Of a stretch of DNA of 8,979 nt, positions 1 to 6,254 are shown piece after piece (within the stretch, counting starts at the first letter, position 1; every line of letters begins with the position of its first letter). The stretch comes from Leucobacter sp. (GTDB lineage Bacteria; Actinomycetota; Actinomycetes; Actinomycetales; Microbacteriaceae), in NCBI GenBank assembly GCA_031178565.1, contig JAPSIU010000102.1, positions 1 to 8,979 of the forward strand, read 5' to 3'. A model generated the notes under the pieces. It saw only the letters and a program-made list of their open reading frames with translations. It ran no database searches and was not told the origin of the DNA. Both the position numbers and the translations under genes were made by a program.

Positions 1-840
1 GACCGCGCCCGCGAGATAGGCGAGGAAGATCCACGACACCTGCGCGAGCGTCAGGCCGAAGGGCGGCTCCTGCAGACGGAACGCGAGGTAGTTGTAAGCG
101 GCGACGAAACCGCCCATGAGGAGGAACGCCTGCGCGATCAACACCATCACACCGGGATCGCGCAGATTCGAGAGAGCGGCCCGCCAGACCGGCAGACCGG
201 CTCTCGCGGCGACCGCGGTCGGCGGGATCCGCAGCAGGAACACGAGCGTCGACACGGCCGCGAGCGCCGCGACCGCCAGCATTCCCGAGCGCCAACCGAG
301 GGGCTCTCCGACGACCGCGGCCACGATCCGGCCCGCGAGCCCTCCGATCGTGGTCCCGGCGACGTAGGTGCCGACGGCGGCCCCGAGGGCACCCGGGCGG
401 ATCGTCTCCCCGATCGCGGTCACAGCGATGGCCGGAAGCCCGGCGAGCGCCAGCCCCTCCAGGAAGCGAGCGGCGATGAAGAGCTCGAACCCCGGCAGGA
501 GCGGGGTCACCAGACCGATCGTCATGGCCGCCGCCGTCGCCCACCGCATCGCGGGCACCCGGCCGATCCGGTCGGAGAACCGCGCCCAGGGGATCACACC
601 GAGCGCGACCCCGATGGTGGTCGCGCCCACCGCCCACGAGGAGGTGCCGGCCGCGATCCCGAACTCGCGGGCGAGATCGGGCAGGATCCCCTGCGGGGAG
701 TACATCTGGGCGAAGGTCGCGAGCCCCGCGCAGAAGAGCGCGAGCAGAGTGCGACGGTAGCGCGGAGTGCCGCCGCTCGCGCGCGGATCCTCGCTCTCGG
801 GGCCCGGTTCGGCCGTTCCCGTTCCGCGGCGCGGACTCAC
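1..840 (-). CDS. MFS transporter, C-terminus beyond window (partial)
   Basis: The reading frame is open from a GTG at 840-838 to the left edge, giving 280 residues of an integral membrane transporter. After a polar N-terminal tail of about 30 residues comes TM1 (LLALFCAGLATFAQMYSP), then QGILPDLAREFGI. A motif-A-like loop, ARFSDRIGRVPAM, lies near residues 86-98. Several further hydrophobic helices follow, with an inter-domain loop around residues 205-225. The pattern resembles the YnfM-like branch of 12-TM MFS permeases (about 400 residues), so roughly one third is missing. The GTG start lies 7 nt after the purE stop, and a weak AGTAGG ribosome site overlaps that stop, which suggests translational coupling. 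The substrate cannot be read from the sequence. Co-transcription with purKE may be incidental or may hint at export of a purine-related compound. Confidence 0.85.
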   Translation of the reverse strand, partial: MSPRRGTGTAEPGPESEDPRASGGTPRYRRTLLALFCAGLATFAQMYSPQGILPDLAREFGIAAGTSSWAVGATTIGVALGVIPWARFSDRIGRVPAMRWATAAAMTIGLVTPLLPGFELFIAARFLEGLALAGLPAIAVTAIGETIRPGALGAAVGTYVAGTTIGGLAGRIVAAVVGEPLGWRSGMLAVAALAAVSTLVFLLRIPPTAVAARAGLPVWRAALSNLRDPGVMVLIAQAFLLMGGFVAAYNYLAFRLQEPPFGLTLAQVSWIFLAYLAGAV

Positions 841-847
841 CCGCGAC

Positions 848-1372
848 CTACTGGTCTGCGGCGACGCGGGCCTTGAGCGCCGCGTTCTTCGATTCCACGG
901 TGTCGGTGAGCTCTCGGGCGTAGGCGTCGAGACGGGCAGCGACCTCCGGGTCGTTCGCACCGAGGATCCGCGCCGCCAGCAGGCCCGCGTTCTTCGCGCC
1001 GCCGATCGAAACGGTTGCGACGGGGATGCCGCCCGGCATCTGGACGATCGACAGCAGCGAGTCGAGTCCGTCGAGCTTGGCGAGCGGCACCGGAACCCCG
1101 ATCACCGGAAGGGTGGTCATCGACGCGACCATTCCCGGCAGGTGCGCGGCGCCCCCCGCTCCCGCGACGATGACCTTCAGCCCTCGCCCCGCGGCCTCGC
1201 GCGCGTAGCTCACCATCTTGTCGGGCGTGCGGTGCGCGCTCACGACCTCGACCTCGTGCGGGATCCCGAACTCGCGGAGCACCTGCACCGCGTCGCTCAT
1301 CACGCCGAAGTCGGAGTCGGAGCCCATGATCACGCCGACGAGAGGAGTGGTCGCTGCTGCGGAGTCTGCCAT
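848..1372 (-). CDS. purE: N5-carboxyaminoimidazole ribonucleotide mutase PurE (class I)
   Basis: This 174-residue cytosolic enzyme rearranges N5-CAIR (made by PurK) to CAIR in de novo purine synthesis. Family motifs are intact: the phosphate-binding GSDSD at residues 17-21, the catalytic-histidine segment SAHRTP at 45-50 (His47), the AGGAAHLPGM loop, and the C-terminal SIVQMPGGIPVATVSIGGAKNAG stretch, which is split here only for description. Length is normal for bacterial class I PurE (about 160-175). The ATG at 1372 sits behind a GTAGGA/GAGG purine-rich ribosome site. It lies 101 nt downstream of purK on the same strand, so the two are probably one transcript. The next gene, an MFS transporter, begins 7 nt after the purE stop. 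The pairing with purK supports the N5-CAIR mutase role rather than the class II AIR carboxylase role. Confidence 0.97.
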   Translation of the reverse strand: MADSAAATTPLVGVIMGSDSDFGVMSDAVQVLREFGIPHEVEVVSAHRTPDKMVSYAREAAGRGLKVIVAGAGGAAHLPGMVASMTTLPVIGVPVPLAKLDGLDSLLSIVQMPGGIPVATVSIGGAKNAGLLAARILGANDPEVAARLDAYARELTDTVESKNAALKARVAADQ

Positions 1373-1473
1373 GCCTCGATCCTACTCGGCGGTCTCGCTC
1401 GCCGGCCTCGCTCACCGGCCGAGCCCGGATCTCCGACCGACGCGGGGCGGAGTACGAGGTCGTGCCCGAGCGC

Positions 1474-2631
1474 TCAGCGGAACATCGCCGCGGCCGCGCG
1501 CGCCTCGGCGCGCACCTCGCCCGGATCCTCACCCGTCACGGTCACGTGCCCCACCTTGCGGCCGGGGCGCGGCTGCTTGTCGTAGCTGTGGATCTTCGCG
1601 CGCGGATGCTCGGCGAGCACCTCGGCGTAGCGCACCGGCATCGGACCCTCTTCGGGTCCGCCCAGCACGTTCACCATCACCGCGGCGGGCGCCGTCATCG
1701 CGGTGTCGCCGAGCGGCAGGTCCGCGACCGCTCGGAGGTGCTGCTCGAACTGGCTCGTCACGGATCCCTCGATCGAGAAGTGGCCCGAGTTGTGCGGACG
1801 CATCGCGAGCTCGTTCACGAGCACCCGGCCGTCCCGCGTCTCGAACATCTCGACGGCGAGCACGCCCGTGACACCCACCCCGTCCGCGACCGCGACGCCG
1901 ATGCGCGCGGCCTCCTCCAGGGTGGCCGGGTTCTCGACGGGCGCCGGAGCCAGCACCTCGGCGCACACCCCGTTCTCCTGGATCGTCTCGACCACGGGCC
2001 AGGTGCGGGTCTCGCCGCTCGGCCTGCGCGCGACGAGCTGCGAGAGCTCGCGAGTGAAGTCGACGAGCTCCTCGACGAGCAGCCGCCCGCCGTGCCCGTC
2101 CTCCGCCAGGGCGGTGAACCAGTCCCTCACCTCGGCGGAGTCCGCGACGACGCGCACGCCCTTGCCGTCGTATCCGCCGCGGGCCGTCTTCACGACGGCG
2201 CGGCCGCCGTGCTCCGCGATGAACGACTGCAGCTCCTCCTCGTCGGAGACCGCGGCCCAGTCCGGGATCGGCACTCCGAGCTCCCCGAGCTTCTCGCGCA
2301 TCAGGATCTTGTCCTGCGCGTACTGCAGCGCCTCGGGCCGAGGGTGCACCGCGACGCCGCGATGTTCGAGCTCTCGCAGAATCGGCTGCGGCACGTGCTC
2401 GTGGTCGAACGTCACTACGTCCACCGTCTCGGCGAAGGCGTAGACGGTGTCGGGATCCCGGTAGTCGCCCACGGCGTCGGCGGCGCGGGCGGCGCTCGAC
2501 CCCTCCGCCTCGGCGAGCACGCTGATCCGGAGCCCGAGGTGGATCGCGGGCGGCACCATCATCCGGGCGAGCTGCCCGCCGCCGATCACGCCGATCCTGA
2601 TGCTGCCGCTGCCGAGACTCATGGAGTCCAT
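1474..2631 (-). CDS. purK: N5-carboxyaminoimidazole ribonucleotide synthase PurK
   Basis: This 385-residue ATP-grasp enzyme carboxylates AIR to N5-CAIR using ATP and bicarbonate, feeding PurE. The N-terminal nucleotide-fold domain has IGVIGGGQLARMM at residues 13-25. It is followed by VTFDHEHVP, the actinobacterial version of the usual FE/NVP segment. The ATP-grasp part shows VVKTARGGYDGKGV and the metal/ATP site VLVNELAMRPHNSGH. The C-terminal domain contains NVLGG and the YDK segment. Length fits the family. Two ATGs are possible, at 2631 and 2622. The first has an AGGG 4 nt upstream and is preferred. The gene heads the purK-purE-(MFS) block and diverges from the efflux operon. Its upstream DNA is a G-rich (on this strand) tract described separately, and no clear -10/-35 for purK was found. 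Confidence 0.96.
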   Translation of the reverse strand: MDSMSLGSGSIRIGVIGGGQLARMMVPPAIHLGLRISVLAEAEGSSAARAADAVGDYRDPDTVYAFAETVDVVTFDHEHVPQPILRELEHRGVAVHPRPEALQYAQDKILMREKLGELGVPIPDWAAVSDEEELQSFIAEHGGRAVVKTARGGYDGKGVRVVADSAEVRDWFTALAEDGHGGRLLVEELVDFTRELSQLVARRPSGETRTWPVVETIQENGVCAEVLAPAPVENPATLEEAARIGVAVADGVGVTGVLAVEMFETRDGRVLVNELAMRPHNSGHFSIEGSVTSQFEQHLRAVADLPLGDTAMTAPAAVMVNVLGGPEEGPMPVRYAEVLAEHPRAKIHSYDKQPRPGRKVGHVTVTGEDPGEVRAEARAAAAMFR

Positions 2632-2660
2632 TCTGCCCTACGCGATCGCGCCGCGCTCCG

Positions 2661-2745
2661 CCCGCCCGTCGCCCCTATCCCAGCCCCGCCTCGTCCCGCC
2701 CCACCCCACCCGCGTCCCGCCCCCACCCGCGTCCCGCCCCACCCC
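2661..2745 (-). repeat. C-rich tract; G-quadruplex-capable on the minus strand
   Basis: The plus strand carries about fourteen runs of three to five C separated mostly by 1-4 nt (for example at 2699-2702, 2704-2707, 2709-2711, 2716-2718, 2720-2724, 2726-2728, 2733-2735, 2737-2740 and 2742-2745). On the minus strand these are G-runs that satisfy the G3+N1-7 pattern several times over. The tract ends 30 nt upstream of the purK ATG, so it would lie in the purK promoter or 5' leader on the coding strand. Whether it folds is not known from sequence alone. Confidence 0.75.
2707..2740. repeat. 17-bp tandem direct repeat, two copies
   Basis: The unit CACCCGCGTCCCGCCCC occurs at 2707-2723 and again immediately at 2724-2740 without mismatch. 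A diverged partial copy (TCGTCCCGCCCC) lies just before it at 2691-2702. The repeat is part of the C-rich tract and supplies many of its C-runs. Confidence 0.85.
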
Positions 2746-2806
2746 GTTCGCGGGTGCCTTCGTGCCGGCTGGAGTGCGCTCGACCCGCACCACGGCACCC
2801 GCGAAC
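2746..2806. repeat. 13-bp perfect inverted repeat
   Basis: GTTCGCGGGTGCC at 2746-2758 is the exact reverse complement of GGCACCCGCGAAC at 2794-2806, with a 35-nt spacer. The right arm is the first unit of the 20-bp array, so the left arm amounts to an inverted copy of that unit. In the purK transcript direction it could form a hairpin in the leader. There is no T-run to make it a typical terminator. Confidence 0.8.
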
Positions 2807-2874
2807 CGGGAAAACCACCCGCGAACCGGGCAGGGCACCCCCGAACCGGGCAGGGCACCCGCGAATCAGGCAAC
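2791..2874. repeat. 20-bp tandem repeat array (about four units)
   Basis: Exact 20-bp periodicity is visible. Units start at 2801, 2821, 2841 and 2861 (the last partial), with a half unit at 2791-2800. The consensus is GCGAACCGGGCAGGGCACCC. The unit at 2801 differs in its second half (AAAACCACCC), the unit at 2841 differs at its first base, and the last unit is diverged (GCGAATCAGG). Each complete GCGAACCGGG unit preceded by CCC can form a 4-bp stem (CCCG/CGGG). The array ends exactly where the left operator of the efflux operon begins. Confidence 0.88.
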
Positions 2875-2894
2875 TGGTTGACAGGAATCAACCA
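2875..2894. promoter_or_regulatory. Operator-like inverted repeat O1
   Basis: TGGTTGA-N6-TCAACCA is a perfect 20-bp palindrome with 7-bp arms. It covers the TTGACA -35 hexamer of the efflux promoter. Size and symmetry fit a dimeric winged-helix regulator of the MarR type, and such a regulator is encoded as the second gene of the operon. Binding is inferred. Confidence 0.75.
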
Positions 2895-2906
2895 AATACC
2901 TATAGT
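2878..2906 (+). promoter_or_regulatory. Sigma70-type promoter of the efflux operon
   Basis: The -35 hexamer TTGACA (2878-2883) is an exact consensus match. The -10 hexamer TATAGT (2901-2906) matches five of six positions, with a 17-nt spacer. Transcription would start near 2912-2914 and leave a leader of about 43 nt before the ATG at 2956. A consensus promoter combined with overlapping operators is typical of strongly repressed genes. Confidence 0.8.
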
Positions 2907-2922
2907 TGATCAACATCAACCA
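2903..2922. promoter_or_regulatory. Operator-like inverted repeat O2
   Basis: TAGTTGA-N6-TCAACCA has the same architecture and spacing as O1, with one arm mismatch, and lies 28 bp downstream. It overlaps the end of the -10 hexamer and the predicted start site. Its N6 itself contains TCAAC, so a second, tighter palindrome GTTGATCAAC (2905-2914) is embedded in it and three TCAAC half-sites occur in this stretch. Confidence 0.7.
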
Positions 2923-2955
2923 ATTTCACGCCGCAGTAAGGATCCCGCCCTCCAG

Positions 2956-4623
2956 ATGGCTCAGACTCACCCACCGCAGACCGAAGGCGTGCTCACCGGG
3001 CGCGCGAAACGCCTCGCACTCGCCGCCCTCTTCCTCAGCATGTTCGTCTCCATGCTCGCGATGAACGTCGTCGGCACCTCGATGCCGATCATCATCGCCG
3101 ACATCGGAGGCACGCAGGCCGCGTTCACCTGGGTCGTCACGGCGACCATGCTGGCGAGCGCGATCTCCACGCCGATCTGGGGCAAGCTCGCCGACCTGAC
3201 GAGCAAGAAGGCGCTGCTGCAGGTGGCTCTCTTCGTGTTCACGCTGGGTTCCGCCCTCGCGGGCATCGCGAACGACCCGAGCTGGCTCATCGCCTTCCGC
3301 GTGCTGCAGGGGCTCGGCGCGGGCGGTCTCGGCGCGCTCGGGCAGATCGTGCTCGCGGAGATCGTCAGCCCGCTCGAGCGAGGCAAGTACATGGGTGTCA
3401 TGGGTGCGGTCATGGCCGTGGCGACCGTGGGCGGCCCCCTGCTCGGCGGCCTGCTCACCGACACCGTCGGCTGGCGCTGGAATTTCTACGTCGCCGCACC
3501 GATCGCGATCGTCGCCATCGTCATGCTGCAGCGCACGCTGCACCTCCAGACGGTGAAGCGGCCCATCAAGATCGACTACCTGGGAGCCGCGCTGATCTCC
3601 GCGGGCTTCTCGAGCCTCCTCATCTGGGTCACGCTCGGCGGGTCGAGCTTCGACTGGATGTCCTGGCAGACCCTCGTGATGGTCGGGGGCGGCGTGATCC
3701 TGCTCGTCCTCGCCGTGCTCGCGGAGGCGAAGGCGGAGGAACCGCTGATCCCGCTCGCGCTGTTCAAGAACCGCACCTTCACGATGTCGGTGCTCGCGAG
3801 CATCGCCGTGGGCCTCGCCATGTTCGGGACCGCGGTCTTCCTCGGCCAGTACATGCAGCTGGCCCGAGGACGATCCGTGATCGAGGCGAGCCTGCTCACC
3901 CTGCCGATGATGGGCGGTCTGCTCGTCTCCTCCACCGTCGTCGGCCAGATCATCACACGCACCGGCAAGTGGAAGCGCTACATGGTCACGGGGGCCGCGG
4001 CCCTGCTCGCGGGGCTCGTGATGATGGGGCAGCTGCGCTACGACACCTCGTACTGGTACGTGGGCGTCTCCATGTTCGTCATGGGTGCCGGCGTCGGCAT
4101 GACGATGCAGAACCTGGTGCTGGCGGTGCAGAACACGATCGCGCCGACCGAGATGGGTGCCGCGAGCTCGGCGGTCACGTTCTTCCGCACGATCGGGGGC
4201 ACGGCGGGCATGTCGGCCATGGGCGCGATGCTCGCGCATCAGGTCTCCGGCTACATCTCCGACGGCCTCGCGAAGCTCTCCCCCGAGGAGATGCAGGGAG
4301 CCGAGGCGCTCGCGGGCGGGGTGCTGCCGAAGATCGCCGACCTCCCGGGACCGATCCGCGTCGTCGTCGAGTCGGCGTACGGGCACGGGATCGGCAACAT
4401 CTTCCTCGCCGCAGTGCCCGTCGCGGTGGTCGCGCTCGTCGCGATCGTGTTCCTCCCGAACATCCCGCTGAGCACGAAGAGCGCGGCCGAGCAGCGGGCG
4501 GAGCTGCAGCGGGCGGGTGCGGCCGACCTCGTCGTGGCGGACACCGCGGCCATGGCCGGGACCGACACCGGCACCATTCCCGCGCAGATGGCCGACGCCG
4601 ACGGCCGGCGCGGGAAGCTGTAG
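2956..4623 (+). CDS. DHA2-family (EmrB/QacA-like) multidrug efflux MFS transporter
   Basis: The gene encodes a 555-residue membrane protein of the 14-TM drug:H+ antiporter-2 class. Visible signatures are a motif-A loop GKLADLTSKKA (residues 76-86), RVLQGLGAGG (115-124), the antiporter motif C GAVMAVATVGGPLLGG (150-165), and the WRWNF segment (173-177) typical of DHA2 proteins. The C-terminal tail of about 60 residues is polar. The frame stays open far upstream across the antisense of purK, but the ATG at 2956 is chosen: it follows the promoter and operators, and no other start lies near. The only ribosome-site match, AAGGA at 2938-2942, is 13 nt away, which is longer than usual. A MarR-type gene starts 10 nt after the stop, so this is probably a regulator-controlled efflux operon. 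The exported compound is unknown. Confidence 0.93.
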   Translation: MAQTHPPQTEGVLTGRAKRLALAALFLSMFVSMLAMNVVGTSMPIIIADIGGTQAAFTWVVTATMLASAISTPIWGKLADLTSKKALLQVALFVFTLGSALAGIANDPSWLIAFRVLQGLGAGGLGALGQIVLAEIVSPLERGKYMGVMGAVMAVATVGGPLLGGLLTDTVGWRWNFYVAAPIAIVAIVMLQRTLHLQTVKRPIKIDYLGAALISAGFSSLLIWVTLGGSSFDWMSWQTLVMVGGGVILLVLAVLAEAKAEEPLIPLALFKNRTFTMSVLASIAVGLAMFGTAVFLGQYMQLARGRSVIEASLLTLPMMGGLLVSSTVVGQIITRTGKWKRYMVTGAAALLAGLVMMGQLRYDTSYWYVGVSMFVMGAGVGMTMQNLVLAVQNTIAPTEMGAASSAVTFFRTIGGTAGMSAMGAMLAHQVSGYISDGLAKLSPEEMQGAEALAGGVLPKIADLPGPIRVVVESAYGHGIGNIFLAAVPVAVVALVAIVFLPNIPLSTKSAAEQRAELQRAGAADLVVADTAAMAGTDTGTIPAQMADADGRRGKL

Positions 4624-4633
4624 GCTCACGATC

Positions 4634-5137
4634 ATGCAGGACCAGGACCAGGACGCCGGATCGAGGGACGACCGGATCTCGGAGATCATCGCCGAGTTCT
4701 CCGACGTCTTCGCCTTCGCCCGCACGCGCTGGGCGCGATACGCGGAGGAGGTGCATCCGGACCTCAGGGGCGTCGGCATGATGGTGCTGCAGCTCGTGAC
4801 GAGGAAGGGACCGGTGACCGCGACCGCGATCAGCCAGATGCTCGACATGGACAAGGCGATGGTGAGCCGCCAACTCACGAAGCTGCGCGAGCTCGGCCTC
4901 GTCGACGCCGAGCCGGCGGCGGAGGACCGACGCGTCACACTGCTGACCGCGAGCGATCGGGCCCAGGTCCTCCTCGACGGGATCCGCGAGCAGTGGGCCC
5001 ACGCGTATCACGAGCGCTTCGTCGAGTGGAGCGTCGAGGATCTCGAACGGCTGCGCGAGGGCCTGCACCGCTTCAACGCCTCGTCGGACAGTCGCCACGC
5101 GGACCGGCCGGCCGGCCGCTGCACGCCCGCCGACTGA
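4634..5137 (+). CDS. MarR-family winged-helix transcriptional regulator
   Basis: This 167-residue cytosolic regulator shows an N-terminal dimerisation helix, then a helix-turn-helix at about residues 61-90 (TATAISQMLDMDKAMVSRQL, LTKLRELGLV). The wing follows, with the MarR hallmark DRR and a following LT (residues 98-105), and then C-terminal helices that return to the dimer interface. Length is normal for the family. The ATG at 4634 is chosen because it gives the standard family N-terminus and lies 10 nt after the transporter stop. An in-frame opening further upstream would overlap the transporter. The ribosome site is weak (TAGG about 9 nt upstream), consistent with coupling. The likely role is autorepression of the operon through O1/O2, relieved by a small ligand; this is inferred from gene order and operator symmetry. 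The last dozen residues are low-complexity. Confidence 0.93.
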   Translation: MQDQDQDAGSRDDRISEIIAEFSDVFAFARTRWARYAEEVHPDLRGVGMMVLQLVTRKGPVTATAISQMLDMDKAMVSRQLTKLRELGLVDAEPAAEDRRVTLLTASDRAQVLLDGIREQWAHAYHERFVEWSVEDLERLREGLHRFNASSDSRHADRPAGRCTPAD

Positions 5138-5169
5138 ACGGCCCACGGGCTGAGCGGCCCGCGGGCTGA
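5135..5169 (+). repeat. 16-bp tandem repeat starting at the marR stop codon
   Basis: TGAACGGCCCACGGGC (5135-5150) is followed directly by TGAGCGGCCCGCGGGC (5151-5166) and a further TGA (5167-5169). The two units differ at two positions. The first TGA is the marR stop. Because the period is not a multiple of three, the three TGAs fall in three different frames. Each unit can form a GCCC/GGGC stem. Confidence 0.85.
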
Positions 5170-5233
5170 CCCTGGTTCTCGCGGTGGTCCCTCCGGATCG
5201 CGCCTATCCCTGCCGCATGCCCTCTCCGGATCG

Positions 5234-5251
5234 GGATCCGGGTCCGGATCC
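5234..5251. repeat. 8-bp inverted repeat GGATCCGG-GT-CCGGATCC
   Basis: This compact palindrome with a 2-nt centre lies in the convergent spacer between marR and phnE. The neighbouring sequence CTCCGGATCG occurs twice (5191-5200 and 5224-5233), giving a cluster of CCGGATC-type repeats. No function is assigned. Confidence 0.6.
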
Positions 5252-5261
5252 GCCCATTCGC

Positions 5262-5309
5262 TTGGCGCAAAGTGCGACCTCATTCGATCGAAGCCGCACT
5301 TTGCGCCAA
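5262..5309. terminator. Perfect 15-bp inverted repeat, candidate bidirectional terminator
   Basis: TTGGCGCAAAGTGCG at 5262-5276 is the exact reverse complement of CGCACTTTGCGCCAA at 5295-5309. The 18-nt loop itself contains the palindrome TTCGATCGAA (5283-5292). It lies between two convergent genes, 124 nt after marR and 16 nt after the end of phnE. That position suits a bidirectional terminator. There is no T-run on either side, so a factor-assisted terminator, a protein-binding site or a dispersed palindromic element are alternatives. Confidence 0.6.
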
Positions 5310-5325
5310 CCGAACGGAGGTCGGG

Positions 5326-6183
5326 CTACTGCAGCCGCTTGCGGATCCAGGCGGAGGCGAGATCCACGGCGACGATGACGATCAGGATGATGACGAGGTA
5401 GGTCAGCATCTCGTCGAACTGGAACGTCTTGATGGACTTGTTGATGAGCAGGCCGATGCCGCCCGCCCCCACGAGGCCGAGCACGAGCGAGGACCTGACG
5501 TTGACGTCGAAGCGGTAGAGCAGCAGACCCGTCAGCTGCGGCAGCACGCTCGGGATCGTCGCGTTCGCGACCACCTGCCAGCGACTCGCACCGGCGGTGC
5601 GCAGCGCCTGCTCCGGCCCCGGGTCGATGTCCTCCATCGCCTCGGACCAGAGCTTGCCCATCACCCCCGTGTTGTGGCAGATGAGCGCGAGCACACCGGC
5701 GAAGGGACCGAGCCCGACGGCCGTGACGAAGATCAGCGCGAACACGATGTCGGGGACCGCCCGGAAGAACGACAGGATCCCGCGCGCGATCTGGTAGACG
5801 AAGCCGTTGGGGGTGGTGGTCCGCGCTCCGAGCACCGCGAGCAGGAGGGCGAGCGGGACCGACACGGTCGTGCCGAGCAGCCCCACCCAGAGTGTGGTGA
5901 GCGCACCCTCGAGCCCGGCCGTCAGCACCTCGGGGCTGAGATCGGGCGGGATCGCCTCTGAGAGGAAGTTGAACATGCCTCGAGCGCCCGATACGAGCGC
6001 CTCGGGTCGGAAGTCGGTGGCCTGGAACGCGAGCAGGTGGAGCACGACGAGGACGGCGATGATAGCCGCCCACGATCCGGCTCGATAGGGGGTCTTCGGG
6101 TCGCGCGGCACCGGGAGACGACGCGGTCCCGCGTCGGAGCGGGCGCCGTCGCTCGGGCGGTCGCGGGTGAGCAGGTCGGTCAC
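5326..6183 (-). CDS. phnE: Phosphonate-type ABC transporter permease PhnE
   Basis: This 285-residue inner-membrane permease has a basic/polar N-terminal tail (about 35 residues), TM1 (AAIIAVLVVLHLLAF), then a cluster of TM segments. The ABC-coupling EAA loop reads EQALRTAGASRWQVVANAT (about residues 191-209). The VGAGGIGLLI segment follows, and a final TM runs just before the basic C-terminus. Segments such as FFRAVPDIVFALIFV and FDVNVRSSLVLGLVGAGGIG are characteristic of PhnE. Length fits. The start is a GTG at 6183 with GAGGA 7 nt upstream, which beats any downstream start. It would form the membrane channel with the PhnC ATPase and PhnD receptor. Unusually, 154 nt with a repeat array separate it from phnC, whereas phnD and phnC overlap. 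Confidence 0.93.
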   Translation of the reverse strand: MTDLLTRDRPSDGARSDAGPRRLPVPRDPKTPYRAGSWAAIIAVLVVLHLLAFQATDFRPEALVSGARGMFNFLSEAIPPDLSPEVLTAGLEGALTTLWVGLLGTTVSVPLALLLAVLGARTTTPNGFVYQIARGILSFFRAVPDIVFALIFVTAVGLGPFAGVLALICHNTGVMGKLWSEAMEDIDPGPEQALRTAGASRWQVVANATIPSVLPQLTGLLLYRFDVNVRSSLVLGLVGAGGIGLLINKSIKTFQFDEMLTYLVIILIVIVAVDLASAWIRKRLQ

Positions 6184-6254
6184 GGGAGGTTCCTCACGAG
6201 TCGGAGACTGGTCGCGGATCGGCGATGAGTCGTGCGCGGAGCCGGATCATGTCT

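Larger units (their letters stand above)
2632..2955. other. Divergent intergenic region between purK and the efflux operon
   Basis: This 324-nt region has no credible gene. From left to right it holds a C-rich tract (2661-2745), a 13-bp inverted repeat (2746-2806), a 20-bp tandem array (2791-2874), and an AT-richer 60-nt control region (2875-2935) with promoter and operator-like palindromes. The composition shifts sharply at about 2870, from extremely C-rich repetitive DNA to AT-rich regulatory DNA. Open frames crossing it translate to repetitive Pro/Arg/Gly-rich sequence and are not considered genes. Confidence 0.85.

Noticed and set aside
1397..1424. Hairpin GCTCG-CCGG / CCGG-c-CGAGC in the purK-purE gap
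   Set aside because: One bulge, no T-run, and common by chance at this GC content. Not strong enough to call a terminator or attenuator.
2641..2650. CGCGATCGCG palindrome just upstream of purK
   Set aside because: A single 10-bp self-complementary word is unremarkable in GC-rich DNA. It overlaps no recognised promoter, and no regulator is implicated.
2619..2891. Possible small minus-strand gene across the purK upstream region
   Set aside because: It translates the tandem repeats into Pro/Gly/Arg repeats, overlaps the purK start and has no ribosome site.
1462..2955. Very long open frame antisense to purK that is in frame with the efflux transporter, giving an apparent 1053-residue protein
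   Set aside because: The antisense part is His/Arg/Gly-rich with no recognisable domain, as expected from the reverse strand of a GC-rich gene. A promoter, operators and the family-like N-terminus all support the ATG at 2956 instead.
4175..5146. Long minus-strand frame antisense to the transporter and marR
   Set aside because: Arg/Ala/Pro-rich translation with no motif, wholly overlapping two well-supported genes. It is explained by codon bias on the opposite strand.
6194..6250. 18-codon minus-strand ORF whose stop lies at the phnE ribosome site, a possible leader peptide
   Set aside because: Weak ribosome site, no codon pattern of an attenuator and no paired terminator/antiterminator stems. 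Equally likely by chance in a GC-rich spacer.
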